From: Prostheceraeus crozeri
Lineage: Eukaryota; Platyhelminthes; Polycladida; Euryleptidae
Assembly (NCBI GenBank): GCA_907163375.1
Contig: CAJQUW010007774.1
Coordinates: 248,001 to 312,000, forward strand
Length of the DNA: 64,000 nt
Direction of reading: 5' to 3'
Under the pieces are notes generated by a model, which saw nothing but the letters and a program-made list of their open reading frames with translations, was not told where the DNA came from and searched no databases. Below are positions 48,201 through 48,400 of the stretch, piece after piece; within the stretch, counting starts at the first letter, position 1, and the number at the start of each line of letters is the position of its first letter. The position numbers and the translations under genes are program-made.

Positions 48201-48400
48201 CACGAAACGAAATCACACTGTTTATGGAATTGTACTTACGTGATGTTCCAAGTTGATGAGTGTTGTAACCCACTGACGATGTTGTTTGTTAATCCCCATC
48301 ATGGAAAATTCGGACATCACGTCTAATTGATCCCAACCACTGGCTTGTGGGAAAGGGTCCAAAGTTTTGTAGCGTAAACAGTAGAGTTCTTCATTGCCAA
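176..48400 (-). CDS. Spliced myotubularin-related gene (MTMR6/7/8-like), probable inactive phosphatase; partial
   Basis: Nine exon candidates on the minus strand, listed separately, read in order as a myotubularin: 48240-48400, 25043-25106, 23368-23390, 14340-14370, 9600-9849, 8645-8696, 1171-1189, 914-997 and 176-255. Phases at the successive junctions are 0/0, 1/1, 0/0, (gap), 1/1, 2/2, 0/0 and 0/0. The gap is between 14340 and 9849, where a phase 1-to-0 exon carrying the FPVLSY-like segment was not found. Active family members remove the D-3 phosphate of PI3P and PI(3,5)P2 on endosomal membranes; inactive members act as partners of active ones. Here the P-loop Cys and Arg are replaced, so a pseudophosphatase is inferred. 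Introns reach about 23 kb and are full of transposons. The N-terminal PH-GRAM exons and the end of the phosphatase domain were not found. A decaying paralogue is possible, but the exons have no stops and the splice sites are kept. Confidence 0.72.
256..913 (-). other. Intron of the myotubularin-like gene
   Basis: 658-nt intron between the P-loop exon and the exon at 176-255. I see no coding segment, inverted repeat or recognisable mobile element in it. Confidence 0.5.
914..997 (-). CDS. Myotubularin-like P-loop exon with lost catalytic residues
   Basis: 84 nt, 28 codons, phase 0 to 0. The acceptor is GTGAAATTCAG and the donor GCTATG|GTGAGTTT is strong. The peptide contains VLIIHHSGHSFTRKLCSN. 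An ungapped alignment to the family signature VLVHCSDGWDRTSQ-CS keeps V, L, the P-loop Gly, Thr and the later CS. The catalytic Cys becomes His and the P-loop Arg becomes Phe. Known inactive myotubularins also lose these residues, so catalysis is not expected. On its own the match is modest; position, phase and neighbouring exons make it convincing. Confidence 0.65.
1171..1189 (-). CDS. 19-nt microexon of the myotubularin-like gene
   Basis: The acceptor is pyrimidine-rich and ends ATCATACAG; the donor is GTAAGCTG. The exon is 19 nt, phase 2 to 0, which joins the phase-2 end of 8645-8696 to the phase-0 start of 914-997. It adds ALASIF, corresponding to the LAKAI segment just before the VLVHCSDGWDRT loop in MTMR6/7/8. 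So short an exon could be chance, but both splice signals and both phases fit. Confidence 0.42.
1434..1566 (+). repeat. Penelope-tail-like repeat with inverted arms
   Basis: The 19-nt arms GACCCTTTCTCAAGGCAAG (1434-1452) and its complement near 1532-1550 flank about 80 nt of A/T runs. The right arm runs into GGTCTGGACCCGAAACGTC, a hairpin followed by GAAAC. Motifs of the GAAACGTCGG type are typical of Penelope-like element tails, where they belong to hammerhead ribozyme cores. The upstream CTGATGA box is not clear here, so this is a relic at best. Confidence 0.35.
2148..2390 (+). repeat. Diverged tandem duplication, about 121-bp unit
   Basis: Two consecutive units start with CCATGTGTAGT at 2148 and 2269. 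Both contain ATAGTGT, CGGTGTAGTAG and a TTGCCTCCA or TTACCTCCA segment in the same order. An open frame at 2071-2313 spans both copies and repeats MCSLRYSV as MCSVRYSV, as expected from the duplication, and is probably not a gene. Confidence 0.5.
2391..4297. other. Intronic sequence without recognised features
   Basis: No known repeat, RNA gene or convincing exon was recognised, apart from the short unassigned open frames at 3119-3304 and 3944-4283. Confidence 0.4.
4304..5650. mobile_element. Non-autonomous inverted-repeat element, CAGGGTGTC family, copy 1
   Basis: 1347 bp. The left end is CAGGGTGTCAGCGCAAAT and the right end is GGAGCGCGGACACCCAG, inverted copies of each other. The flanks TACGTA (4298-4303) and TACGCA (5651-5656) form a 6-bp target duplication with one mismatch. 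Both ends carry subterminal runs of TTTTCCAGG or ATTTCCAGG. No transposase is present; a 67-aa arginine-rich open frame at 4888-5091 has a counterpart in copy 2 but no known domain. A 6-bp duplication fits few DNA transposon superfamilies (Dada and IS3EU are candidates), so the class is left open. Confidence 0.75.
5651..6742. other. Intronic sequence without recognised features
   Basis: Contains short open frames at 5869-6063 (plus) and 6081-6275 (minus) with no recognisable domain. No repeat or RNA gene was seen. Confidence 0.4.
6750..6907 (+). mobile_element. tRNA-derived SINE, family S1, 3'-truncated
   Basis: The head GGTCTCCGTGGCACAGTGGT has a tRNA A-box, and the B-box region reads AGGTCGATCGCC. 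The body with GTCATTGGAAGTCGGCAGGA and AAGTCTGACTATGTCAGCAC is shared with copies near 7838, 15363, 42225 and 50099. TTCGAGC at 6743-6749 and 6908-6914 is a possible target duplication. The tail after the CACCGTCCAAGC segment is missing compared with the 7838 copy. Confidence 0.7.
7838..8090 (+). mobile_element. tRNA-derived SINE, family S1, full-length
   Basis: 253 bp flanked by an exact 11-bp duplication ATTCATGCAGC (7827-7837 and 8091-8101). The head GGTCTCCATGGCACAGTGGT is tRNA-like. The body has CGGCAGGAAGGGCATCC and CAAGCCCCCAGTATGGGGGA, and the 3' end is a short GATGATG run. Internal polymerase III boxes imply RNA intermediates mobilised by a LINE. This is the most complete S1 copy here. 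Confidence 0.8.
8102..8644. other. Intronic sequence without recognised features
   Basis: One open frame at 8212-8493 (93 aa, plus, hydrophobic stretches) has no recognisable domain. Nothing else was seen. Confidence 0.35.
8645..8696 (-). CDS. 52-nt exon of the myotubularin-like gene
   Basis: The acceptor is a long pyrimidine-rich tract ending AGCCTACAG and the donor is ACT|GTAAGTTG. Phase 1 to 2 follows the phase-1 end of 9600-9849. The peptide is VSKNIQPQLVEIPTLIS. In MTMR6/7/8 this is the linker and helix leading to the P-loop (GWLRHIKAVMDAA); the hydrophobic spacing is similar but the conserved Trp is missing. Support comes from splice sites, phase and position rather than from residues. 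Confidence 0.45.
8697..9599 (-). other. Intron of the myotubularin-like gene
   Basis: 903-nt intron with good GT and AG ends. A 127-aa open frame at 8704-9087 on the minus strand lies entirely inside it and matches nothing I know. Confidence 0.45.
9600..9849 (-). CDS. Myotubularin-like phosphatase-domain exon
   Basis: 250 nt, phase 0 to 1. The acceptor tract ends GCTCTCTTTACAG and the donor GCGAAAG|GTAAGTT is near consensus. It begins AALCRSAHPDREFSARCIED, which matches MTMR6/7/8 AAICRCSQPLSGFSARCLED almost residue by residue. It ends with LNELKSSLQNF against the family's IHVMRSSLQKL. Between them the usually invariant DTRPKLNAMANRAAGKG segment is replaced by unrelated residues with a shortened spacing. 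The fold is probably kept while the conserved substrate-side loop is lost. This is the anchor exon for naming the gene. Confidence 0.82.
9850..10125 (-). other. Intronic sequence upstream of the anchor exon
   Basis: No recognised feature apart from the pyrimidine-rich acceptor at 9850-9880. The missing exon between 14340 and 9849 was looked for here and not found. Confidence 0.35.
10126..10420 (-). mobile_element. Possible hAT-type terminus with an open-frame fragment
   Basis: GGGTTCCCAACC followed by CCCACGACCCC (10128-10157) resembles the ends of several animal hAT families (GGTTCCCAACC...CGACCCC). Next to it an open frame at 10178-10411 on the minus strand (77 aa, with CALHPHLSI and VDTHAVNKE) could be a transposase remnant, but I cannot assign it. 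No second terminus or target duplication was found. Confidence 0.3.
10894..11151 (-). mobile_element. tRNA-derived SINE, family S2
   Basis: Flanked by an exact 14-bp duplication ATGATAGATAACGG (10880-10893 and 11152-11165). On the minus strand the core reads GCGTGGCCTAGTGAAGAAGG with a tRNA-like A-box, then CGGTTCAATTCC as a B-box, then GTGCGGTCGGGGAATTAAGG. The same core occurs as an inverted dimer at 14018-14223. Confidence 0.7.
11166..11947. other. Intronic sequence with a Penelope-tail-like motif
   Basis: GGGGCTGGACGCCGAAGGCC near 11258-11277 matches the motif at about 54063 and resembles the one at 1543. Overlapping open frames at 11512-11805 (minus) and 11559-11807 (plus) have no recognisable domain. 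Confidence 0.35.
11956..13413. mobile_element. Non-autonomous hAT element with GGATCC-rich ends
   Basis: 1458 bp. The left end CAGGTATTGCAAATAACGGG and the right end, complemented, CAGGGATTGCACCGGGTC are inverted repeats. The flanks CCTTCAAG (11948-11955) and CCTTCAAC (13414-13421) form an 8-bp duplication with one mismatch, the hAT signature. Both ends have clusters of GGATCCGG or CCCGGATCC near 11990-12045 and 13350-13400, probably subterminal binding repeats. The interior is AT-rich and I see no transposase. Confidence 0.78.
13422..14017. other. Intronic sequence without recognised features
   Basis: No repeat or RNA gene seen. A 20-nt segment at 13902-13921 has weak splice signals and is treated among the rejected exons. 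Confidence 0.35.
14018..14223. repeat. Palindromic inverted dimer of SINE family S2
   Basis: Arms 14018-14099 and 14142-14223 are inverted copies of an S2 half (ACACCCTTGATTCC, CCGCACTCGCCCGA, GAACCGAAG) around a 42-nt centre with the tRNA-like GGCTTAGTGAAGAAG. Because of the symmetry both strands have near-identical open frames starting MTTIK and ending VVIL; these are by-products, not genes. The transcript would fold into one long hairpin. Confidence 0.75.
14340..14370 (-). CDS. 31-nt microexon of the myotubularin-like gene
   Basis: The acceptor is TTATATCGCAG and the donor ATCAG|GTAAGTTGC is strong. 31 nt, phase 0 to 1; only this phase is open. It encodes VIATSNERIS, corresponding to IIVGSSKFRS of MTMR6/7/8. 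The phase-0 start matches the end of 23368-23390. The following exon (phase 1 to 0) has not been found. Confidence 0.45.
14371..15362. other. Intronic sequence without recognised features
   Basis: Contains a 74-aa open frame at 15026-15250 on the minus strand without a known domain. No repeats recognised. Confidence 0.35.
15363..15550 (-). mobile_element. tRNA-derived SINE, family S1, diverged copy
   Basis: On the minus strand it shows GTGGCACAGTGGCAAAGTGC, GGCCTAGCGATC, a GGTCGAGCCC-like B-box and the GTGTCAGCACCGTCC body of S1. Several small indels mark it as old. A 152-aa open frame starting at 15389 runs through the SINE and beyond, and is a chance frame. Confidence 0.65.
15822..16038. 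repeat. Hairpin element with a tRNA-like centre
   Basis: The left arm (15822-15889, CCTCCGGCTTTCACGATGTC, then GAAATGATATTTCAATGCGC) and the right arm (15970-16038) are inverted copies. The centre on the minus strand reads GGTGTGGTCTTGGTGATC and GTGTTCGATTCTCAGTCGGC, which look like A- and B-boxes. This is probably a SINE with duplicated inverted flanks, or a palindromic MITE that captured tRNA-like sequence. Confidence 0.6.
16039..16688. other. Intronic sequence with the 3' tail of the Penelope-like fragment
   Basis: On the minus strand, beyond the stop at 16689-16691, the tail contains GACCAGTCGAAACATGTCGG near 16583-16602, the kind of GAAAC motif found in Penelope-like element tails. The rest is unremarkable. 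Confidence 0.4.
16689..16798 (-). pseudogene. Penelope-like element GIY-YIG ORF, C-terminal piece
   Basis: Reads YNDRNLRILEAPYIKRNC, then a basic stretch ending LRLPW and a stop. The family has a similar LRILEA-I-I C-terminus after the endonuclease. It is the direct continuation of the ORF at 19190-19615, separated only by the hAT at 16799-19189 and its 8-bp duplication. Confidence 0.65.
16799..19189. mobile_element. Non-autonomous hAT element with GGAGCC-rich ends
   Basis: 2391 bp, CAGGGCTGTGGAGCCGGAGC at the left and its inverse GGCTCCACAGCCCTG at the right. Exact 8-bp duplication GTTGTAGG (16791-16798 and 19190-19197). Both ends hold runs of GGAGCCGGAGCC. Ends of the CAGGGCTGTGGAG type with 8-bp duplications are characteristic of hAT. 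No transposase is seen; short open frames such as 16959-17177 are low-complexity. It carries another inverted-repeat insertion at 17380-17805. The SINE-sized units before it are unrelated. Confidence 0.85.
17380..17805. mobile_element. Small inverted-repeat element inside the hAT
   Basis: 426 bp with 16-bp perfect ends GGCTCTTGTGCAGTCC (17380-17395) and its complement (17790-17805). Further inward the ends stay similar (C-rich, then ATTTTT). Flanked by GTA on both sides (17377-17379, 17806-17808). A 3-bp duplication would fit PIF/Harbinger MITEs, although those prefer TWA. Confidence 0.62.
19190..19615 (-). pseudogene. Penelope-like element GIY-YIG ORF, upstream piece
   Basis: The frame contains CGCGSTYIGRTSCPLTIRSR, then KH and, further on, ITEHVLSCDN. 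This is the cysteine-bearing YIG-x-T...R...H pattern of the GIY-YIG endonuclease of Penelope-like elements, which nicks target DNA for priming. It is interrupted after VCRAYN by the hAT and resumes at 16798. The reverse transcriptase part is not seen upstream; a piggyBac lies at 19656. A 27-bp perfect hairpin just upstream of the Cys motif has probably replaced original coding sequence. Confidence 0.72.
19374..19442. repeat. Perfect 27-bp hairpin with 15-nt loop
   Basis: Arms 19374-19400 (CCACAACCACAGCGAAAAGA...) and 19416-19442 are exact complements. The loop ATACACATGTATA is itself nearly palindromic. It sits inside the GIY-YIG reading frame, so one arm is likely an inverted copy of the other made by template switching. 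Confidence 0.85.
20744..22225 (+). CDS. piggyBac transposase, main ORF
   Basis: 493 aa. Order: acidic, Ser-rich N-terminus (about 1-95), then the DDE transposase core from about residue 110. Catalytic Asp candidates are D261 in TVDEQLYAFRG, D338 in NIFIDRYFSSFD and D440 in KGKGGVDVMD, all in the family's positions. The enzyme excises and pastes the element at TTAA sites. The frame ends early at LSKM; the Cys-rich tail continues at 22219 in the -1 frame, so one base has been lost, most likely in the AAA run at 22216-22218. Otherwise no stops occur. The first ATG in this frame is used as start. Confidence 0.92.
   Translation: MSRRPSLEEIVSRLRSSHEENDDSSSSDEETDEYVSDSDSSYSATEDPQLYEQSSDGDMEVEEHSSYEEASSASSSVGSASDGVTSDIDRDVDHVVSPSGIIWKFNAPRGRLLGRNIIAFRDGPTISPASELHSFLCFITEDMIRTTLRFTNRRLRALKKKIFSYDEFTAGLATIIRAGVDRNNMSALSTLYTPADSRPFYRCALSKNRLKLLLSHITFDNKVTRRERQQSDKLAAVREFWNMFNSNLRRHYIPSPSMTVDEQLYAFRGYAPGRSYMPQKPAKYGIKIFWLCDAKNGYALNALPYCGAEGSRNVGLAKTVVLKLTEPYYNTNRNIFIDRYFSSFDLCVNLLQNGLTSTGTIMSSRRGVPQLMKVTRGVPIFETRNLWNHENRILLSSYVPKKNKNVLMLSSLHTNNPISSRDEKKPEIIMDYNKGKGGVDVMDSRVEDFTCRRKTRRYTLLHFFNMIDVALLNSFLIMEASGYSKVEQRLSKM
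22219..22479 (+). pseudogene. piggyBac transposase C-terminal Cys-rich domain, frameshifted
   Basis: In the frame one base off from the main ORF, DVTLHLAERNIKTRYNNR continues the helical region. It is followed by a cysteine/histidine cluster (CQETHC, LCSGCRKYVC, DHH, LCSLC) and a stop. piggyBac transposases end in such a cross-brace zinc domain that binds the terminal repeats. The separation by one base means the copy would make a protein without its DNA-binding tail. Confidence 0.85.
22855..23367. other. Intronic sequence without recognised features
   Basis: Short open frames on both strands, none with a known domain. No continuation of the Penelope-like reading frame could be seen beyond the piggyBac. 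Confidence 0.35.
23368..23390 (-). CDS. 23-nt microexon candidate of the myotubularin-like gene
   Basis: The donor ATGCAG|GTAATTAA is good. The acceptor ends AATTATAG with a poor pyrimidine tract. 23 nt, phase 1 to 0, exactly the phase needed between 25043-25106 and 14340-14370. It contributes TEILSKMQ, so the joined peptide around TYPRE and VIATS matches the spacing of TYPRELYVPRIASKPIIVG in MTMR6/7/8. The weak acceptor keeps this tentative. Confidence 0.33.
23528..24287. mobile_element. Possible hAT-like element with CCCGG-rich ends
   Basis: The left segment CAGTGTTGTCACCCGGTTCG with CCCGGCCCGGATG, and the right segment CAGGCCCGAACCCGGCCAGC ending in CAACTG, are roughly inverted. This recalls the GC-rich subterminal repeats of the two hATs nearby. 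No convincing 8-bp duplication was found, so the boundaries are guesses. Confidence 0.35.
24288..25042. other. Intronic sequence without recognised features
   Basis: Overlapping short minus-strand open frames at 24665-25004 look like chance frames. No repeat seen. Confidence 0.35.
25043..25106 (-). CDS. Myotubularin-like exon with TYPRE motif
   Basis: 64 nt, phase 0 to 1. The acceptor is GTCTGCTTTCAG and the donor GAAA|GTAAGG. It encodes KKIESHSFPDNLKVTYPREN. MTMR6/7/8 have YKICETYPREL at this point in the N-terminal part of the phosphatase domain. The start phase matches the end of exon 48240-48400. TYPRE is the recognisable core; the residues before it have diverged. Confidence 0.58.
25374..25563 (+). 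pseudogene. RNase H fragment of a non-LTR retrotransposon, N-terminal part
   Basis: The frame reads SWCSSYNAELVALKIGLEKA, the RNase H segment holding the second catalytic Glu (AEL). Homology fades after about 25440 and a stop follows at 25561-25563. The C-terminal half of an RNase H is found about 0.8 kb downstream on the same strand, so the two are probably parts of one copy split by unrelated sequence. Confidence 0.5.
25564..26015. other. Sequence separating the RNase H halves
   Basis: No terminal repeats or domain were recognised. A 127-aa minus-strand open frame starting at 26242 reaches into it but matches nothing I know. Confidence 0.3.
26016..26669 (+). pseudogene. RNase H C-terminal part and zinc-knuckle tail of a retrotransposon
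   Basis: 217-aa frame. The first 70 residues are basic and unassigned. From about residue 78, VPSHVGVHWNEIADTTAKDA is the C-terminal RNase H motif with its His and Asp. It is followed by a helical segment and CDECGEEEESLEHNLIKC, the C-x2-C...H...C tail seen in I/Jockey-type elements. RNase H removes RNA from the hybrid during target-primed reverse transcription. Lack of an RT upstream makes it a fragment. Confidence 0.65.
26670..27311. other. Intronic sequence without recognised features
   Basis: Nothing recognised besides a short TA dinucleotide run near 27170-27181. Confidence 0.35.
27320..27841. mobile_element. MITE family M1, copy 1
   Basis: 522 bp, ends CATAGAATTAGA and TCTAATTCATTG, flanked by GAGGCTCC (27312-27319) and GAGGTTCC (27842-27849), an 8-bp duplication with one mismatch. 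The body (GTGGGCAAAAAGAAATTTTT, CGCCGCTTGCGGATTGC, GCGCAAAAGTTTTCTCG) is shared with copies at 35048-39341 and 59832-60351. The 8-bp duplication with CA...TG ends suggests a hAT-derived MITE. Confidence 0.85.
27850..28449. other. Intronic sequence without recognised features
   Basis: No repeat or domain recognised. The retroelement fragment starting near 28440 may begin slightly earlier. Confidence 0.35.
28450..29075 (+). pseudogene. Non-LTR reverse transcriptase C-terminal fragment with 3' tail
   Basis: A 169-aa frame (28450-28959) begins INTEKTNCLQISRG, continues VHFVKSLKILGVHF (the K-LGV motif after the RT palm) and ends in the thumb-like QLKKLEQLYRIARRW region. The palm with the catalytic YADD is absent. 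A tail CGCTGTATTGACGAATAAAG follows at about 29049-29068 and includes a polyadenylation signal. A closely similar tail, CGTTGTATTGACGAATAAAA, sits inside the piggyBac leader near 20330. CR1/Jockey-like in style; the clade is unresolved. Confidence 0.55.
29076..29435. other. Sequence with short repeats flanking retroelement fragments
   Basis: GGGAGGAAATATCAACTTTT at about 29119-29138 recurs inverted near 29900-29920 (GGAGGAAAAGTTGATATTTC), so both the RTE fragment and this flank may sit in an older inverted repeat. No gene seen. Confidence 0.35.
29436..29781 (-). pseudogene. RTE-type retrotransposon C-terminal fragment
   Basis: On the minus strand LRDRVKNEEIRRKMRIPS leads into RLAWYGHVRRRPDD and GRRKRGRPPLSWKRVIEKDL, then ends LEEFGNGGR and a stop. 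RLAW-GHV-R and GRR-RGRP--W are hallmarks of the C-terminal domain of RTE-like elements. Further upstream an in-frame TGA near 29763-29765 breaks the frame, and no RT palm is present. Confidence 0.75.
29937..31589 (+). mobile_element. Full-length Tc1/mariner element
   Basis: 1653 bp between TA duplications (29935-29936, 31590-31591). The ends CAGATTGTTTCATAAAAAAT and, complemented, CAGTCTGTTTCATAAAAAGT are inverted repeats of about 29 bp with four mismatches. It encodes one uninterrupted transposase. The size and ends are typical of Tc1-like elements. Confidence 0.93.
30440..31432 (+). CDS. Tc1-like transposase (DD34E)
   Basis: 330 aa without stops. The N-terminal helix-turn-helix region (about 10-100) contains LRATSKRLNV and the GRPRK hook at 54-58. 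The catalytic domain has D143 in VVWSDEASV, D232 in FMDDNATCHR and E267 in PDLNPIENVW; 34 residues separate the last two, the Tc1 pattern. It cuts at the inverted repeats and inserts at TA. Length is normal for the family. Whether this copy is active cannot be told, but the reading frame is intact. Confidence 0.93.
   Translation: MNNNEIAFTKGKVSALIELGFSLRATSKRLNVPYTNVHRWHNDDFRLCRKEGSGRPRKTSKRRDRLILRFVKVDPSLSLTEMAALDSSISKSTIRRRLIESNFKSCKRPSQIELSDQHTKRRLRWAMSHCHWRNQWDRVVWSDEASVRLKDSDGRLRLWIKSDQEIPRHLHRPRPTRWCDSTWAGIWTNGRSELHIQQGTMNSERYVNVLRMNIGQMTDQLGDPSTWLFMDDNATCHRRSRVNLYKSQLRLRTLSWPARSPDLNPIENVWSILNRNVRRSLLPTDGVSQLTSLLKREWRKLDQSKINDIIESMPRRIGNVIDNKGRTTKY
31592..32470. other. Intronic sequence without recognised features
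   Basis: No repeat, domain or RNA gene recognised. Confidence 0.35.
32473..33061. mobile_element. Fold-back MITE with long inverted arms
   Basis: 589 bp. The ends CAGGGTGCGGCGTACAAAAC and, complemented, CAGGGTGCGGCATAAAAAAC continue as inverted arms of about 190 bp, including AACAAATAAGGTCTCATTTG and ATTGCATTTGAGGATGAGAG. Flanked by GA (left) and TA (right), perhaps a decayed TA duplication. The centre (about 32700-32830) is unique and there is no transposase. An 81-aa minus-strand frame at 32524-32769 follows the arm and is not a gene. Confidence 0.75.
33064..35039. other. Intronic sequence without recognised features
   Basis: Several open frames of 60-100 aa on both strands (33155-33454, 34018-34320, 34403-34636) have no recognisable domain. 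No repeats recognised. Confidence 0.35.
35535..35692. repeat. Inverted duplication specific to copy 2
   Basis: Segment 35535-35600 (GGAGAACACAATAGAGAGAG...TAACAATGAAATGTA) reappears inverted at 35624-35692. Copy 1 has the first segment but a different, non-inverted sequence at the second place, so the event happened in this copy or its lineage. It replaces about 65 bp. Confidence 0.75.
36619..38250 (+). pseudogene. Reverse transcriptase of the truncated non-LTR retrotransposon
   Basis: 543-aa frame. The linker after the endonuclease (PWFTPEC, about 24-30) is followed by RT motifs: SSGPDGIP at 180-187, RPISLLP at 241-247, ALDVSKAFDKVWH with catalytic D311, GVPQGSILGP at 367-376 and MYADDT with D399-D400. 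The first codons belong to another frame; true coding runs in from the endonuclease frame and shifts near 36650-36690. The frame ends at MEHCCHRRPTNAS because of a small deletion near 38226, after which the sequence resumes in another frame. RT copies the element RNA at the nicked target. Confidence 0.88.
38228..38626 (+). pseudogene. C-terminal domain of the non-LTR retrotransposon, shifted frame
   Basis: After the frame break GAPPTHLNLLERVEKRVKNL continues, then RRDVASLSLFYRYYFG and SFFARTAQLWNQLP, ending FLMGTA and a stop. This is the typical C-terminus of Jockey/Daphne-type RT proteins (LERV-KR, RR-VASL-LFYRYY, RTA-LWN-LP). Confidence 0.82.
38697..38734 (+). repeat. 3' UTR hairpin of the non-LTR retrotransposon
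   Basis: CCCCTAGC (38697-38704) and GCTAGGGG (38727-38734) form an 8-bp stem with a 22-nt loop just before the A-rich 3' end. Such structures in the tail may be recognised by the element's own RT. Confidence 0.6.
39350..40310. other. Intronic sequence without recognised features
   Basis: No repeat or domain recognised; a 70-aa open frame (39981-40193) has no known match. Confidence 0.35.
40318..41109. mobile_element. Inverted-repeat element with ATGAC-rich ends
   Basis: 792 bp with ends CAGGCCTCCCAGCG and CGCTGGGAGGCCTG. CGTCTCG (40311-40317) and CCTCTCG (41110-41116) suggest a 7-bp duplication with one mismatch. The right end carries repeated TTTTTATGAC or TTTATGACTTT units and the left has a few complementary ones. 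No transposase is seen. hAT-like by its CAGG...CCTG ends, though the duplication is one base short of the usual eight. Confidence 0.65.
41117..42224. other. Intronic sequence without recognised features
   Basis: A 68-aa open frame at 41327-41533 has no known domain. No repeats recognised. Confidence 0.35.
42225..42306 (-). mobile_element. tRNA-derived SINE, family S1, internally deleted
   Basis: The minus strand begins GGTCTCCGTGGCACATTGGT, then jumps to GGTCAGCACCGTTCAAACCC and the CCAGTAAGGGGGA tail. The B-box and central body present in other S1 copies are missing. It lies 33 bp left of the hAT at 42340. Confidence 0.6.
42340..43279. mobile_element. Decayed hAT element
   Basis: 940 bp with ends CAGTGTTCCGCAAACTCGG and, complemented, CAGGATTCCGCAAACTGTG. 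The flanks TTGTAGAG (42332-42339) and TTGTAAAG (43280-43287) form an 8-bp duplication with one mismatch. GCCGGAA/GGCCGG motifs recur near both ends. Plus-strand frames near 42535-42890 contain RFSGFISQKLFFILLTDPW, weakly like the region before the hAT dimerisation domain, so a shrunken transposase gene is possible. Confidence 0.72.
43288..45267. other. Intronic sequence without recognised features
   Basis: Several overlapping short minus-strand open frames at 44281-44863 and plus-strand frames at 44869-45097 show no known domain. No repeats recognised. Confidence 0.35.
45268..45305. mobile_element. Possible hAT terminus fragment
   Basis: AGGGGTTCCTAACCTTTTTA, followed by ATGCGTACCCCC, resembles the CAGGGGTTC-CAACC...CCCC ends of animal hAT families. 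No partner terminus found. Confidence 0.3.
45306..45894. other. Intronic sequence without recognised features
   Basis: Contains a short imperfect repeat AGCCCTTGTAGAGCG / AGCCCTTGTAGGGCG near 45455-45492. Nothing else recognised. Confidence 0.35.
45895..45970 (-). repeat. tRNA-like sequence (SINE head or pseudogene)
   Basis: The minus strand has a perfect A-box TAGCTCAGTTGG and a B-box GGTTCGAAT about 40 nt later, with a four- to five-base T-stem. The acceptor stem ends do not pair, so it is not a functional tRNA gene. It is probably the head of another SINE family or a tRNA pseudogene. Confidence 0.5.
46175..46648 (-). pseudogene. Decayed non-LTR reverse transcriptase
   Basis: Minus-strand frames read SYLTDRYQ, a stop, then VTIGAPQGSLLRSFLF (the PQGS-LGP RT motif), later SSRITEMKTKIVIF and ILGVVWNSKLSWTSHFEATE (the LGV--LSW-H motif after the palm). 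Stops and frame changes occur throughout. The order and spacing match the RT palm-to-thumb region of CR1/Jockey-type elements; the YADD segment has been lost. Confidence 0.68.
46649..48239. other. Intronic sequence without recognised features
   Basis: No repeat or domain recognised up to the donor site of the exon at 48240. Confidence 0.35.
48240..48400 (-). CDS. Myotubularin-like exon, start of the phosphatase domain
   Basis: 161 nt. The acceptor tract ends TTTTTTCTTCAG and the donor CATCAC|GTAAGTAC is strong. It is open in one phase only (two bases, then 53 codons, ending in phase 0). It contains ELYCLRY, SGWDQLDVMSEFSMMGI and QWVTTLINLEH. MTMR6/7/8 have DLYAFSY, QGWQLIDLAEEYKRMGV and HWQLSDANRDY in the same order and spacing. 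This is the most 5' exon found; a preceding exon ending in phase 1 is required. Confidence 0.78.

Larger units (their letters stand above)
25107..48239 (-). other. 23-kb intron of the myotubularin-like gene
   Basis: This is the longest intron. It contains RNase H and RT fragments, the Tc1-like element, the fold-back element, the three-level nest at 35-39 kb, two more inverted-repeat elements, SINEs and an RT relic, all listed separately. Confidence 0.45.
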
